A stretch of DNA of 64,000 bases from Sphaerisporangium album (GTDB lineage Bacteria; Actinomycetota; Actinomycetes; Streptosporangiales; Streptosporangiaceae), in the NCBI RefSeq assembly GCF_003323745.1, contig NZ_QOIL01000004.1, forward strand, positions 124,001 to 188,000, written 5' to 3'. How positions within the stretch are numbered: the first letter of the stretch is position 1; every line of letters starts with the position of its first letter. Shown here one piece after another: positions 39,484-47,757 of this stretch. The notes under the pieces were generated by a model, which did no database searches, was not told the origin of the DNA, and saw nothing but the letters and a program-made list of their open reading frames with translations. The position numbers and the translations under genes are program-made.

Positions 39484-40348
39484 GCCGGGCAGGCTGGCCG
39501 TTCGCAAGACGTACAAGCTGTACATCGGCGGGGCGTTCCCGCGGTCGGAGAGCGGAAGGTCCTATGCCGTGACCTCCTCCAAGGGGCAGTTCCTGGCCAA
39601 CGCCTCGCGGGCCTCGCGCAAGGACGCCCGCGACGCGGTGACGGCCGCGCGCAAGGCGTTCCCGGGCTGGTCGGGCGCGACCGCCTACAACCGGGGGCAG
39701 ATCCTCTACCGCGTCGCCGAGATGCTGGAGGGGCGCCGCGCCCAGTTCGCCGCCGAGCTGATCGACGCGGACGGCGTGTCGGCGCGCAAGGCGGGCGAGC
39801 TCGTCGACGCCGCAGTGGACCGCCTGGTCTGGTACGCGGGCTGGTCGGACAAGATCGGGGCGCTGCGCGGCGCGGCCAACCCGGTCGCGGGGCCGTACTT
39901 CAACCTCTCGACGCCGGAGCCGACGGGCGTGGTGGCCGTGGTGGCGCCGCCGATGGGTCCGCTGCTCGGCCTGATCTCGGTCATCGCGCCGGTGATCGTG
40001 TCGGGCAACACCTGCGTGGTCGTGGCCTCCGAGCGGGCGCCGCTGCCGGCGATCACGCTCGGCGAGGTGCTGGCGACGTCCGACCTGCCGGGCGGGGTGG
40101 TCAACCTGCTGACGGGCAGGGTCGCCGAGCTGGCGCCCTGGCTGGCCTCCCACATGGACGTCAACGCGATCGACCTGACCGGCTGCCCCGAGGAGCTCGC
40201 GGTGGCCTGCGAGCGGGACGCCGCCGAGAACCTCAAGCGCGTGCTGCGCCCCGCCACCGGGAAGGTCGACTGGCTCGCCGACCCGGGCGTGGAGCGCATG
40301 ACGGCCTTCCTGGAGACCAAGACCGTCTGGCACCCGATCGGGGTCTGA
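39476..40348 (+). CDS. Truncated ALDH-like protein lacking the catalytic domain
   Basis: 290 aa, about 60 percent of normal ALDH length. It carries the NAD-binding domain features (YKLYIGGAFPRSESG, VVAVVAPPMGPLLGLISVIA, SGNTCVVVASERAPLPAI, DLPGGVVNLLTG) but ends soon after the point where the glutamate base and the nucleophilic Cys region would begin (SLASHMDVNAIDLTG then a divergent tail). The reading frame is clean and ends at a terminator. A short ALDH partner after deoC-ALDH is, to my recollection, kept in Streptomyces as well, so this is a conserved pseudo-enzyme rather than decay. Confidence 0.85.
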   Translation: MTEPGRLAVRKTYKLYIGGAFPRSESGRSYAVTSSKGQFLANASRASRKDARDAVTAARKAFPGWSGATAYNRGQILYRVAEMLEGRRAQFAAELIDADGVSARKAGELVDAAVDRLVWYAGWSDKIGALRGAANPVAGPYFNLSTPEPTGVVAVVAPPMGPLLGLISVIAPVIVSGNTCVVVASERAPLPAITLGEVLATSDLPGGVVNLLTGRVAELAPWLASHMDVNAIDLTGCPEELAVACERDAAENLKRVLRPATGKVDWLADPGVERMTAFLETKTVWHPIGV

Positions 40349-40366
40349 CCGCCCCGAGCATCGTCG

Positions 40367-40395
40367 AAGGGCGTCGGCCACGTGCCGGCGCCCTT
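40367..40395. terminator. Bidirectional terminator after the deoC operon
   Basis: AAGGGCGTCGGC (40367-40378) pairs fully with GCCGGCGCCCTT (40384-40395), counting one G-U, around a 5-nt loop. T at 40396 follows. It lies between the ALDH-like stop and the convergent TetR gene. Confidence 0.75.
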
Positions 40396-40470
40396 TCGCG
40401 GTACGCCCGGCATGGGCGATCGCTTGGGGTGGAAGCCTCCTGGAGGAAGAGGTGGCGCGCGCGGGCGGCG

Positions 40471-41082
40471 TCAGGTGAGCGTGAGGTCGCCGGTGAGGTA
40501 GCGCTGGACGGTGGGGCCGACGGCGCGGACGATCGTCTCGGCGGGCACGCCGGCGATGGCGTCCACCTTGAGGATGTACCGCATCAGGGCCAGGCCGATG
40601 AGCTGCGAACCGGCGAGGGTCGCGCGGGTCTCGGCGTGGTCGATGCCGAGCCGCTTGGCGATCGGGACCAGGATCTCCTCGGTCATGAAGTGTCTCAGCA
40701 GCTCGGCGGCGGCCTCCGAGGTCGCGGCCGCCTTCAGGATGGCGTACAGCAGGGGGGCCGCCTCCGGGTCCTCCCAGATGGACAGGTAGCGGCGGACCAG
40801 GCGCTCCCCGAGCAGGCCGGGGTCGCCCTCGACGGCCTCGGACAGGCCGCGCAGCGGGATGTCCCGGATGCGGACGGCGGCGTCGAACAGGCCGTCCTTG
40901 GTGCCGAAGAAGTGGATCACGAGGGCGGGGTCGACCCCCGCGGCGCGGGCCACGCCCCGGACGGTCGTCGCGGAGTATCCCTGCGCGGTGAAGGACTCCA
41001 TCGCGGCCTCCAGGATCGCGTCCCTCGTCAGGGTCTCACCGGGTCGTCGTCCCCCCGCTGACCTGGGTCTTCCGCCGGTCAT
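40471..41082 (-). CDS. TetR-family transcriptional regulator
   Basis: 203 aa; ATG at 41082 with GAGGAG 6 nt upstream. N-terminal helix-turn-helix: TRDAILEAAMESFTAQGYSA, TTVRGVARAAGVDPALVIHF, FGTKDGLF. The C-terminal ligand-binding part begins after residue 70 and has GLLGERLVRRYLSIWEDPE, typical of the TetR_C_17 class. It is divergent from an ABC-2-like membrane protein with a palindrome between the genes, so it probably represses that gene. Confidence 0.92.
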   Translation of the reverse strand: MTGGRPRSAGGRRPGETLTRDAILEAAMESFTAQGYSATTVRGVARAAGVDPALVIHFFGTKDGLFDAAVRIRDIPLRGLSEAVEGDPGLLGERLVRRYLSIWEDPEAAPLLYAILKAAATSEAAAELLRHFMTEEILVPIAKRLGIDHAETRATLAGSQLIGLALMRYILKVDAIAGVPAETIVRAVGPTVQRYLTGDLTLT

Positions 41083-41105
41083 CCGGACTCCTCTCGATCG
41101 GCCCT

Positions 41106-41122
41106 ATTCAACCATGTTGAAT
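41106..41122. promoter_or_regulatory. 17-nt palindrome between TetR and ABC-2-like genes
   Basis: ATTCAAC-CAT-GTTGAAT has perfect 7-nt arms. It is 24 nt from the TetR start and 45 nt from the membrane-protein start. Two further GTTGA/TCAAC half-sites occur at 41138-41158. Confidence 0.6.
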
Positions 41123-41167
41123 TCATCTATCGTGAACTCAACACTGATGAAGTCAACAGGTGGTGAA

Positions 41168-42142
41168 ATGGGAAAGATCATCGGAGCGCTCGTCGCGGTG
41201 ACCTTCGTGGGCATGCTGTTCGCCGGGTCGTTCCTCGGTGCGCTCCACAAGCCCGAGCCGCACGGCGTCCCCGTCGCCGTCGTCGGCCCGGCCCAGGTCG
41301 TGGGGCAGGTCGAGGCGGCGGTCGCGCGCGCGAAGCCCGGGGCCTTCGAGGTCTCCGGGTACGCCTCCGAGCAGGCGGCCCGCACGGCGCTGCTGGACCG
41401 CGAGGTCGACGGGGTGCTCGTCCCCCAGAGCGGCAGGCTGATCGTCGCGAGCGCGGCGGGACGGACGGCCGCGACGGCGCTGACCGGCGCCTTCGAGGCG
41501 GCGGCCAAGGCCCAGGGCCGCGCGCTGACGGTGGAGGACGCGGTGCCGCTGCCGCCGGGCGACCCCGGAGGCATCTCGGGCATGTTCTACGCGCTCGCTC
41601 TCATCGTGCCGGGCCTCGCCCTGGCCGTGGCGATCGGGCGGGTGGCCCCTGGCATCGGCCCGGCGGGGCGGCTCGGGGCGCTCGCGCTCGGGGCCCTGTT
41701 CGTCGGCCTCGGCGAGGCGTTTCTGGCCGACGTGGCGTTCGGCGCGCTGCCGGGGAATTACGCCGGGCTGGTGGCTGTTTCGTCGGGCATCGTGCTGACG
41801 ATCGGGGTGGTCGTGTCGGGGCTGCTGCGGGCCGCCGGATTCGCCGGCGTGGGTCTCGGGGCGCTTCTGTTCATCCCGATCGGGCTGCCCGCCAGTGGGG
41901 GGCCGCTTGGTGCCCGCTTTGTCCCGGAATGGTATGCCTGGATCGGCAAGTTCCTCCCTGTGGGACCGGGGGCGGAAGCGGTGCGGAACGTCGTCTACTT
42001 CGGTGGCGCCGCGCTCGCCGCGCCGCTCGCGGTCCTGGCCGGCTGGGCCCTGCTCGGCCTTGTCCTTCTCGTCCTACCGGCGCGGCGTCCCTCCGCCGAG
42101 CCGGTTCCCCCTCGCCACCCGGTGACCGCCTCCGGAATCTGA
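41168..42142 (+). CDS. ABC-2/YhgE-like membrane protein
   Basis: 324 aa; ATG after AGGTGGTGAA. One N-terminal TM (about 3-24), an extracytoplasmic domain of about 110 residues (VPVAVVGPAQVVGQVEAAVA, ALLDREVDGVLVPQSGRLIV), then about five TM helices from residue 140 to 310. This order is that of half-size ABC-2 permeases and YhgE/Pip-like (DUF3533) proteins. No ATPase gene is adjacent. Under TetR control; a role in export of lipid or lipophilic toxic compounds is a guess. Confidence 0.82.
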   Translation: MGKIIGALVAVTFVGMLFAGSFLGALHKPEPHGVPVAVVGPAQVVGQVEAAVARAKPGAFEVSGYASEQAARTALLDREVDGVLVPQSGRLIVASAAGRTAATALTGAFEAAAKAQGRALTVEDAVPLPPGDPGGISGMFYALALIVPGLALAVAIGRVAPGIGPAGRLGALALGALFVGLGEAFLADVAFGALPGNYAGLVAVSSGIVLTIGVVVSGLLRAAGFAGVGLGALLFIPIGLPASGGPLGARFVPEWYAWIGKFLPVGPGAEAVRNVVYFGGAALAAPLAVLAGWALLGLVLLVLPARRPSAEPVPPRHPVTASGI

Positions 42143-42282
42143 GGGCTCTGTCAAAAGCGGTAACCAGCTGTTCACTGCACGCCCGGACGTTTCGGGAAAC
42201 CGGAAACATCGGGCCGGGCAACTGTCGGAATCCAGCACTCGCCCGGCCCGCCCACGGACGTCATGATCCTCACGAGGAGGCG

Positions 42283-43320
42283 ATGGTGGGAACGGTGGCC
42301 CCAGAGAGGGCCGGTGAGATGGGCGGCGCCGAGGCGCCCGCCGGCCGACCACCCCGGTCCCGGACCCGGCTGGCCGGGCGGTTGTTCATGATCGCCTGCG
42401 TGGTGGTCGTGGTGGTGACCTTCCGCGACCGCCTGCCGGATCCGGGCGAGATCTGGGCGCTGATGACCGGCGCCCACCCCGGCTGGCTCATCGTCGCCGT
42501 CACGCTGGAGGCGTCCTCCATGCGCGCGTACGCCCGGCTGATCCGGCACCTGCTCACGGCGGGCGGCGCCCAGCTCACGCTGCCGCGCGCCGTGGCCGTC
42601 ACCTACGCGCGCACGGCCGTCTCGAACTCCCTGCCCGGCGGCCAGGTGCTCAGCGTCGCCTACACCACGCGGCAACTGCGCGTGCTCGGCGCCACGACCC
42701 CGCTCATCGCGGCCACGCTGGTGCTGACCGCGGTGTTCTCCACGATGACCTTCCTCGCCCTCGGCGTGGCCGCCCTGCTGGCCGAGCCTTCGACGCGCGC
42801 CCCGGCCGCGTGGGTTCTGGCGGCGCTGTCCCTCACCGTCGCCCTGGCGGTCAGGTTCCGTCCCCGCGGCTTCGCCGGGTGGCTCGCCCGGCGCGGCGGG
42901 CGCCTGCGCGCCATGGTGGACGGACTACGCGACGCGCGCGCGGCGATCTCGCTCACGCGGCGCGACGCGTTCGTCCTGCCCGGCCTGGCGCTGACCAACT
43001 GGCTGCTCGACGTGGGCTGCCTCGTGGCCGTGTGCCTGGCCACCGGGGTCTCCGTCGGCCCGAACACGGTGCTGCTCGGTTACGTGGCCGCGAAGGCCGC
43101 CGGCGTGATGGCGCTCGTGCCGGGCGGCCTCGGCATCAGCGAGATCGGCATGGCCGCGACCTTCGCCGGGGCGGGGATGACGGGCGCGGCCGCCGCGGCG
43201 GTGGTGGCGATCTACCGGCTCATCTCGTACTGGGGCGTGCTCATCGTCGGATGGGGCGCCTGGCTGACGCTGAACGTCATCGCGACTGGAGAGCGTCCAG
43301 AGCGACGGCCATCGCGATGA
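42283..43320 (+). CDS. YbhN/UPF0104-type integral membrane protein (lysyl-PG synthase TM-domain family)
   Basis: 345 aa; ATG preceded by GAGGAGG. About eight TM helices in the flippase-like layout of the MprF N-terminal domain. Family marks: ARLIRHLL near the start, YARTAVSNSLPGGQVLSVAY, then LGYVAAKAAGVMALVPGGLG followed by ISEIGMAATFAGAG, which is the signature region. It likely moves or senses a lipid (family inference); no synthetase domain is attached. Its 3' end overlaps the convergent LURP-one gene by 44 nt. Confidence 0.88.
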   Translation: MVGTVAPERAGEMGGAEAPAGRPPRSRTRLAGRLFMIACVVVVVVTFRDRLPDPGEIWALMTGAHPGWLIVAVTLEASSMRAYARLIRHLLTAGGAQLTLPRAVAVTYARTAVSNSLPGGQVLSVAYTTRQLRVLGATTPLIAATLVLTAVFSTMTFLALGVAALLAEPSTRAPAAWVLAALSLTVALAVRFRPRGFAGWLARRGGRLRAMVDGLRDARAAISLTRRDAFVLPGLALTNWLLDVGCLVAVCLATGVSVGPNTVLLGYVAAKAAGVMALVPGGLGISEIGMAATFAGAGMTGAAAAAVVAIYRLISYWGVLIVGWGAWLTLNVIATGERPERRPSR

Positions 43321-43867
43321 TCAGGCGCCGGTCGAGCCGCGGGTCGTGGATCTCGACCGCGTAGCGGTCGCGCAGGCCCCACTTGCGGTCCACCGAGAAC
43401 GCGATCTGGGCGCCCACCCCGAAGTCGAAGTGGTACGGCAGCCACGACAGCGAGTCGGCGAACCGGCGCAGCAGGCTCACCAGCAGGCTGCGTTCCTGGC
43501 CGGTGAAGGTCGGCATGCCCGGCTGCTGGAAGTGCCACGTCGAGCGGAGCAGCGACGCGGCGAAGTCCTTCTTGAAGAAGCCGATCGGCTGCCCGCTGTG
43601 GTCCACGACGTCGTAGCCGCTGCCGAGGTCGATCACCTTGCGGGCCTTGAACCCGGCGAGCACGTACTGCCGGGAGTCGTCGGTGTAGAGCGTCACCTGC
43701 TCCTTGAAGGCCATCCGCTTCTGCTCGGCGAAGGCGACCATCGGGCCCTCCGACCCGTCGGGCTGCTCAAGATGGACCACATAGCGGTTCACCATCATGG
43801 TGATCTTCTGGCGCACCAGAAGCCGGCGCTGTGATTGCAAGGTCGCGAAGTCCACGTCGCTCTCCAT
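43277..43867 (-). CDS. LURP-one-related (phospholipid-scramblase-like) protein
   Basis: 196 aa, beta-barrel plus central helix as in tubby/scramblase-like LURP-one proteins. Features: LVRQKITMMVNRYVVHLEQ, MAFKEQVTLYTDD, a GSGYDVVDHSGQPIGFFKKDF strand pair and IHDPRLDRRLIIAMAVALDA at the end. No signal peptide. ATG at 43867. The last 44 nt are shared antisense with the YbhN gene, so the two may affect each other's expression; both may act on membrane lipids. Confidence 0.85.
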   Translation of the reverse strand: MESDVDFATLQSQRRLLVRQKITMMVNRYVVHLEQPDGSEGPMVAFAEQKRMAFKEQVTLYTDDSRQYVLAGFKARKVIDLGSGYDVVDHSGQPIGFFKKDFAASLLRSTWHFQQPGMPTFTGQERSLLVSLLRRFADSLSWLPYHFDFGVGAQIAFSVDRKWGLRDRYAVEIHDPRLDRRLIIAMAVALDALQSR

Positions 43868-44052
43868 GGTCGGGGGATTGCCACTGTAGGGGTTCTGCCC
43901 TGTGGTGCGGTGCCATGGCCTCCGCCCCCCGGGACGACCCTGACCTCACCTCCGGGACGACCCTGAATTCCCCCGAGCGACTGATGTCGCCGGAACGGGG
44001 CAGGGGTCTCCTTCGTTGGACGGACTGAATGAAGATCCGGGGGAGGAGAGAA

Positions 44053-44250
44053 ATGCACCGGTCTCGAGAACACAAGATGATCGCGGGCGTCTGCGGCGGT
44101 CTCGCCGAGAGCTGGGGATGGCGTCCGTCGATGGTGCGCCTGCTGTTCGTGGTCTCCTGCGTCCTGCCTGGGCCGCAGTTCCTCATCTACCTGCTCATGT
44201 GGCTGTTCATCCCCAAGGCGCCGCACCGCGCGTCGGCCGGGCGCTGGTGA
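44053..44250 (+). CDS. PspC-domain small membrane protein
   Basis: 65 aa from the ATG at 44053, which has GGAGGAGAGAA directly upstream (the ATG at 44029 has none). The PspC domain is complete: HKMIAGVCGGLAESWGWRPS, VRLLFVVSC, then one TM helix FLIYLLMWLFIP and a short basic tail. Such proteins take part in envelope-stress sensing. It stands alone. Confidence 0.92.
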   Translation: MHRSREHKMIAGVCGGLAESWGWRPSMVRLLFVVSCVLPGPQFLIYLLMWLFIPKAPHRASAGRW

Positions 44251-44308
44251 GTCCCGGCGAACGGGGCGCCGCGCGACGGCGGCGCCCGAATCGTCCATTC
44301 ATGGGACG

Positions 44309-44314
44309 TATGCT
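44309..44314 (+). promoter_or_regulatory. -10 box placing the lipB start at the transcription start
   Basis: TATGCT ends 6 nt before the GTG at 44321, with no Shine-Dalgarno between. No good -35 is seen. Suggests leaderless lipB mRNA. Confidence 0.3.
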
Positions 44315-44320
44315 CGGACT

Positions 44321-44980
44321 GTGAGCGAACGAATCGTAAGCGGGCGGCCGCTGGTCCTGGTCGAGGACGACCTGGTCGACTACGAGAAGGCCATGGAGCG
44401 CATGGCCGAGCTGGTCGCCGCGCGCCAGAATGACGAGCGGCCGGACACGTTGTGGCTGCTCAGCCACCCCCAGGTGTTCACCGTCGGGAAGCGCACGCTG
44501 CCCGAGCACCTGCCCGACCCCGCCCGGGGCATCCCCGTCGTCTCGACCGGACGCGGGGGCCAGCTCACCTACCACGGCCCCGGCCAGCTCGTCGGCTACC
44601 TGATCGTCAAGCTCCGGCCGGACGAGGGCGTCGTCGACTATGTCCGCGAGGTCGAGCTGCGGCTGGTCGAGGCCCTCGGCGAGCTGGGCCTTCCCGCCGA
44701 GCGGCGTGACACCCCGCCGGGATCGGAGCTGCTCACGGGCGTCTGGACGCGCGACACCGGCCGGAAGATCGTCTCGATCGGCATGCGCGCCGGGCGCGGC
44801 GTCACGAGCCACGGCTTCGCCCTCAACGTGGACGGCGACCTGGACCCGTGGCACTACGCCGTGCCGTGCGGCATGCCGGAGGTCGAGATGACCTCCCTGG
44901 CCAACGAGTTCCGGGCCGCCCCGGATGCCGAGCGCGTCCGCCGGGTGGTGGCCTCGGCCTTCGAGGCGTCCGCCCTCTGA
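44321..44980 (+). CDS. lipB: Octanoyltransferase (lipoyl-ACP transferase)
   Basis: 219 aa from a GTG. It moves octanoyl from ACP to lipoyl domains of the 2-oxoacid dehydrogenases and GcvH. Motifs: RPDTLWLLSHPQVFTVGKR, then RGGQLTYHGPGQLVGYLIV with the conserved His; the Lys in GRKIVSIGMR; and the nucleophilic Cys (C183) in VPCGMPEVEMTSL. LipA is not in this window. A glycine-cleavage-related enzyme lies nearby but not in the operon. Confidence 0.96.
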   Translation: MSERIVSGRPLVLVEDDLVDYEKAMERMAELVAARQNDERPDTLWLLSHPQVFTVGKRTLPEHLPDPARGIPVVSTGRGGQLTYHGPGQLVGYLIVKLRPDEGVVDYVREVELRLVEALGELGLPAERRDTPPGSELLTGVWTRDTGRKIVSIGMRAGRGVTSHGFALNVDGDLDPWHYAVPCGMPEVEMTSLANEFRAAPDAERVRRVVASAFEASAL

Positions 44981-44995
44981 CCACCGCCGCCGGCC

Positions 44996-45015
44996 CGCGC
45001 CCTCGTGAGGGCGCG
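44996..45015. terminator. Bidirectional hairpin between lipB and the permease gene
   Basis: CGCGCCCTC and GAGGGCGCG pair perfectly with a 2-nt loop (in practice 4 nt). It is 15 nt after lipB and 17 nt after the permease stop on the other strand. Confidence 0.7.
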
Positions 45016-45032
45016 AGCCGGAGCGCGCGGGC

Positions 45033-46592
45033 TCAGCCGACCGGTTCGGCGTCCGCCGCGGGCAGTTCCTCGATGTTGCGGCGCGGGCCGGTGAACCAGT
45101 GGCGCGCCGAGGCGTACCACCAGACGGCGATGGCGAGCACCACCGCCCCGACGGCGATCGGCGCGTAGTTGACGGCGGTCCAGGCGAAGTCGTCCGCACC
45201 CGGCACCCCGGCGGGGCTGATGGGCAGGACGAAGTAGATCGAGATGACGATGATCTCGACCACCGCGATCCAGCCGAACGCCTTGTACTTGCTCCCGAGC
45301 GTCCACGGCCCCGGACGGAACGCGGCGCCCATGCGCAGCCGCAGCCAGATCGGGATGAGGAACGCCAGGTAGAGCCCGATGACGGCGATCGACACGACGG
45401 CGAGGAACGCCACCGGCGTCGTGGAGCCCTCCGGCGCGTACAGGGCGGGGATCGTGATGAGCAGCGCCACGACGCAGCCGGCGATGATCGCGTTGACCGG
45501 CGTCCGGTTCTTGTCGATGCGCGACCACAGCCGCCAGCCGGGGACGGCGCCGTCACGGGAGAACGCGTAGGTCATGCGGGACATCGAGGTCACGCAGCTC
45601 ATCCCGCAGAAGAACTGGCCGATCGTCGAGATGAGGAAGACGGCCTTCACCAGGCCCTCCGACAGCGAGGACGTGAAGATCGCGCCGACGAAGCCGCCCG
45701 CCTCGTTGACGGCGTCGACGTCGGTGGCGGCGAACAGGAAGGACAGCAGCAGCACCCAGCCCCCGATGGCCGAGTAGAAGATCGACTTCCACAGGCCCTT
45801 GGCCGCGCTCATCGCCGCGCCGTGCGTCTCCTCCGACACGTGCGCGCAGGCGTCGAAGCCGGTGATCGTGTACTGCGTGAGCAGGAAGCCGAGCGGCAGC
45901 ACGTAGAGCCAGAACGCCGGTCCGGAGGAGCCGTCGCCGAAGCCCGAGTTGTTGAACCGCTCGAACAGGAAGCCCACGCTCTGGTGCTCGGACGGGCCGA
46001 AGACCAGGATCAGGACGACCACGGCCGCGCCGGCGACGTGCCACCACACCGAGATGTTCTGCAGGATCGAGATCAGCCGGTGGCTGTAGATGTTGATCAG
46101 CGCGTGCAGCACCAGGATGACCGCGAACAGCAGGAACGTCTGCTTCAGCGCGTCACCCGTCGCCCAGCCCTCGTCGAACAGGCCGATCGTGATGTTCAGG
46201 AACGTCGCGCAGCCGTAGTCCACGGAGGCGGTGACCGCGATCAGCCCGATCAGGTTCAGCCAGCCGGTGAACCATCCGTGGACGGGCCTGCCCAGCTTGG
46301 CGGCCCACCAGTAGATGCCGCCCGCCGTCGGGTAGGCGGAGACCAGCTCGGACATGCAGAAGCCGATGATCAGGATGAACGCCGAGATCACCGGCCAGCC
46401 GACGGAGATGGCGAGCGGCCCGCCGTTGTTCCACGCCTGGGCGAAGGTGGTGAAGCACCCCGCCAGGATCGAGATGATCGAGAAGGAGATCGCGAAGTTG
46501 GAGAAGCCGCTCCACGTTCGCGCGAGCTCCTGCTTGTATCCGAGCTGGGCCAGGCGTTCGGCGTCGTCGTCGAGATAGGACTGCTGGGCCAT
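45033..46592 (-). CDS. APC-superfamily amino acid permease
   Basis: 519 aa, twelve TM helices; ATG at 46592 with AAGGAGG 7 nt upstream. N-terminal SYLDDDAERLAQLGYKQEL, then RTWSGFSNFAISFSIISILA, GWPVISAFILIIGFCMSELV and SAYPTAGGIYWWAA match the GABA/choline-type (ACT/BAT1) branch of APC. DACAHVSEETHGAA is the helix-8 signature. It imports an amino acid or amine by H+ symport. Downstream of the choline-kinase-like gene and divergent from the methylamine dehydrogenase, its likely cargo is a betaine, choline or related amine (inference). Confidence 0.93.
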   Translation of the reverse strand: MAQQSYLDDDAERLAQLGYKQELARTWSGFSNFAISFSIISILAGCFTTFAQAWNNGGPLAISVGWPVISAFILIIGFCMSELVSAYPTAGGIYWWAAKLGRPVHGWFTGWLNLIGLIAVTASVDYGCATFLNITIGLFDEGWATGDALKQTFLLFAVILVLHALINIYSHRLISILQNISVWWHVAGAAVVVLILVFGPSEHQSVGFLFERFNNSGFGDGSSGPAFWLYVLPLGFLLTQYTITGFDACAHVSEETHGAAMSAAKGLWKSIFYSAIGGWVLLLSFLFAATDVDAVNEAGGFVGAIFTSSLSEGLVKAVFLISTIGQFFCGMSCVTSMSRMTYAFSRDGAVPGWRLWSRIDKNRTPVNAIIAGCVVALLITIPALYAPEGSTTPVAFLAVVSIAVIGLYLAFLIPIWLRLRMGAAFRPGPWTLGSKYKAFGWIAVVEIIVISIYFVLPISPAGVPGADDFAWTAVNYAPIAVGAVVLAIAVWWYASARHWFTGPRRNIEELPAADAEPVG

Positions 46593-46647
46593 CGGGCCTC
46601 CTTGCGTGCGCGGTGGTGCGGTGCTGCCGCGGGGGGTGCGCGTCGAG

Positions 46648-46730
46648 CCGGTGGAGCGGGTGGTCGGGGCGGAGCGGGCCGGGCGCTCCACCGGAGTGGG
46701 TGGAGCCGGACGCTCTACCGGGGTGGGTGG
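46648..46730. repeat. Inverted and direct repeats around the kinase 3' end
   Basis: CCGGTGGAGCG (46648-46658) and CGCTCCACCGG (46684-46694) are exact inverted repeats. The right arm begins a 20-nt direct repeat, CGCTCCACCGGAGTGGGTGG (46684-46703), repeated with two changes at 46711-46730, where it covers the kinase stop codon (46715). May act as terminator. Confidence 0.6.
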
Positions 46731-47686
46731 ACGGGAGGGGGAGGCGGCGGCGTACGGGAGCGAGAGGGACGTCGCCCCCGGGCGCCGTCGATGAGCAGGC
46801 CGAACCCGGGATCGTCCAGGTCGCGCGCGGCCTGCGCGAACTTGTCGGCGGCTTCGGCGTCGTAGTCGAAGTCGGCCGCGGCGGCCTGTTCGGCGAGCAG
46901 GCCGTGGTGGACGCTGAACCACAGGGTCCAGGTGAAGTTGGACATGATCAGAAAAAGCTGAACTCTTGCCGCGGGATCCTCGTCCCCGAAGTACGCATAC
47001 GTCAACCTTTGAACCATTTCTTGGTCGTAGTCCGCCTCCGCCGCGATGTCGCCCAGCTCGAACGCCGGGTCGTAGTTGCCGGAGAGCTGGTAGTCGACGA
47101 TGCGGACCGCCGTGCCGTCGAAGATGAAGTTCTCCGGCAGCAGGTCGTTGTGGCAGGGGACGTCAGGCGGGCGGCGCGCCTCCAGGGCCGCCTCGATCTC
47201 GGCCACCGCCGGAAGCCGGTCCTCGAAGCCCCGCGGGATCTTCAGCCCGTGCGCGTGGCACAGGGCCAGCAGCTCCTCCAGCTTGCGGAAGATCGAGAAG
47301 TCGGTGGCGAAGCGCGGGCCGGCGTGCAGGCGGCGGCAGGCGTCCGCGATGCGCCGGGTCATCGCCGGGTCCCGTACGGCCGCCGCGTCGAGGGTGACGC
47401 CGTCGATGTACTCCAGCAGCACCGCGCCGGGGAGGCGCAGCAGCACCTTCGCGCCGACCCCCGCGTCCGCCGCGCACACCGTGTTGGCGATCTCCAGGTC
47501 GAGGGGGATGCCGAGCCCGGCGGCGGACACGCGCGGGTCCAGGACGCGCAGCAGCCAGCGGTCGCCCTCGGCGGTCTCGACCCGGACGATCCGGTGGCTC
47601 AGGCCGCCCTTGATCTGGGTATGGGTGACCGGGCGGCCGGCCCAGGCCGTGACGAGTTCGAGTGCCGAGGTGAGGACATCTGGCAC
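46715..47686 (-). CDS. Choline/ethanolamine-kinase-like phosphotransferase
   Basis: 323 aa; GTG at 47686 with GGAGG 5 nt upstream. APH/ChoK fold: GGLSHRIVRVETAEGDRWLLRV-type nucleotide loop (ends in LLRVLDPR), Brenner motif CHNDLLPENF (His, Asp, Asn) and metal-binding IVDYQLSG, as in choline kinases rather than antibiotic kinases. The end is a Pro-rich tail (PPPPPPVHPPR) reaching into repeats. It shares a 71-nt divergent gap with the dimethylglycine dehydrogenase-like gene, so choline or an analogue is a likely substrate. Confidence 0.88.
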   Translation of the reverse strand: MPDVLTSALELVTAWAGRPVTHTQIKGGLSHRIVRVETAEGDRWLLRVLDPRVSAAGLGIPLDLEIANTVCAADAGVGAKVLLRLPGAVLLEYIDGVTLDAAAVRDPAMTRRIADACRRLHAGPRFATDFSIFRKLEELLALCHAHGLKIPRGFEDRLPAVAEIEAALEARRPPDVPCHNDLLPENFIFDGTAVRIVDYQLSGNYDPAFELGDIAAEADYDQEMVQRLTYAYFGDEDPAARVQLFLIMSNFTWTLWFSVHHGLLAEQAAAADFDYDAEAADKFAQAARDLDDPGFGLLIDGARGRRPSRSRTPPPPPPVHPPR

Positions 47687-47698
47687 GCGAGCCTCCTT

Positions 47699-47716
47699 TG
47701 GTCTACCTTCAGACCA
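47699..47716. promoter_or_regulatory. TGGTCT/AGACCA inverted repeat between divergent genes
   Basis: TGGTCT-N6-AGACCA in the 71-nt gap. The TGGTC/GACCA half-sites are typical of FadR/GntR-type operators. It lies 12 nt upstream of the kinase start and 42 nt upstream of the dehydrogenase start. Confidence 0.5.
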
Positions 47717-47757
47717 TTGATCCGATTCTGCGGGCTGGTTGTTACACGGGGGTACCA

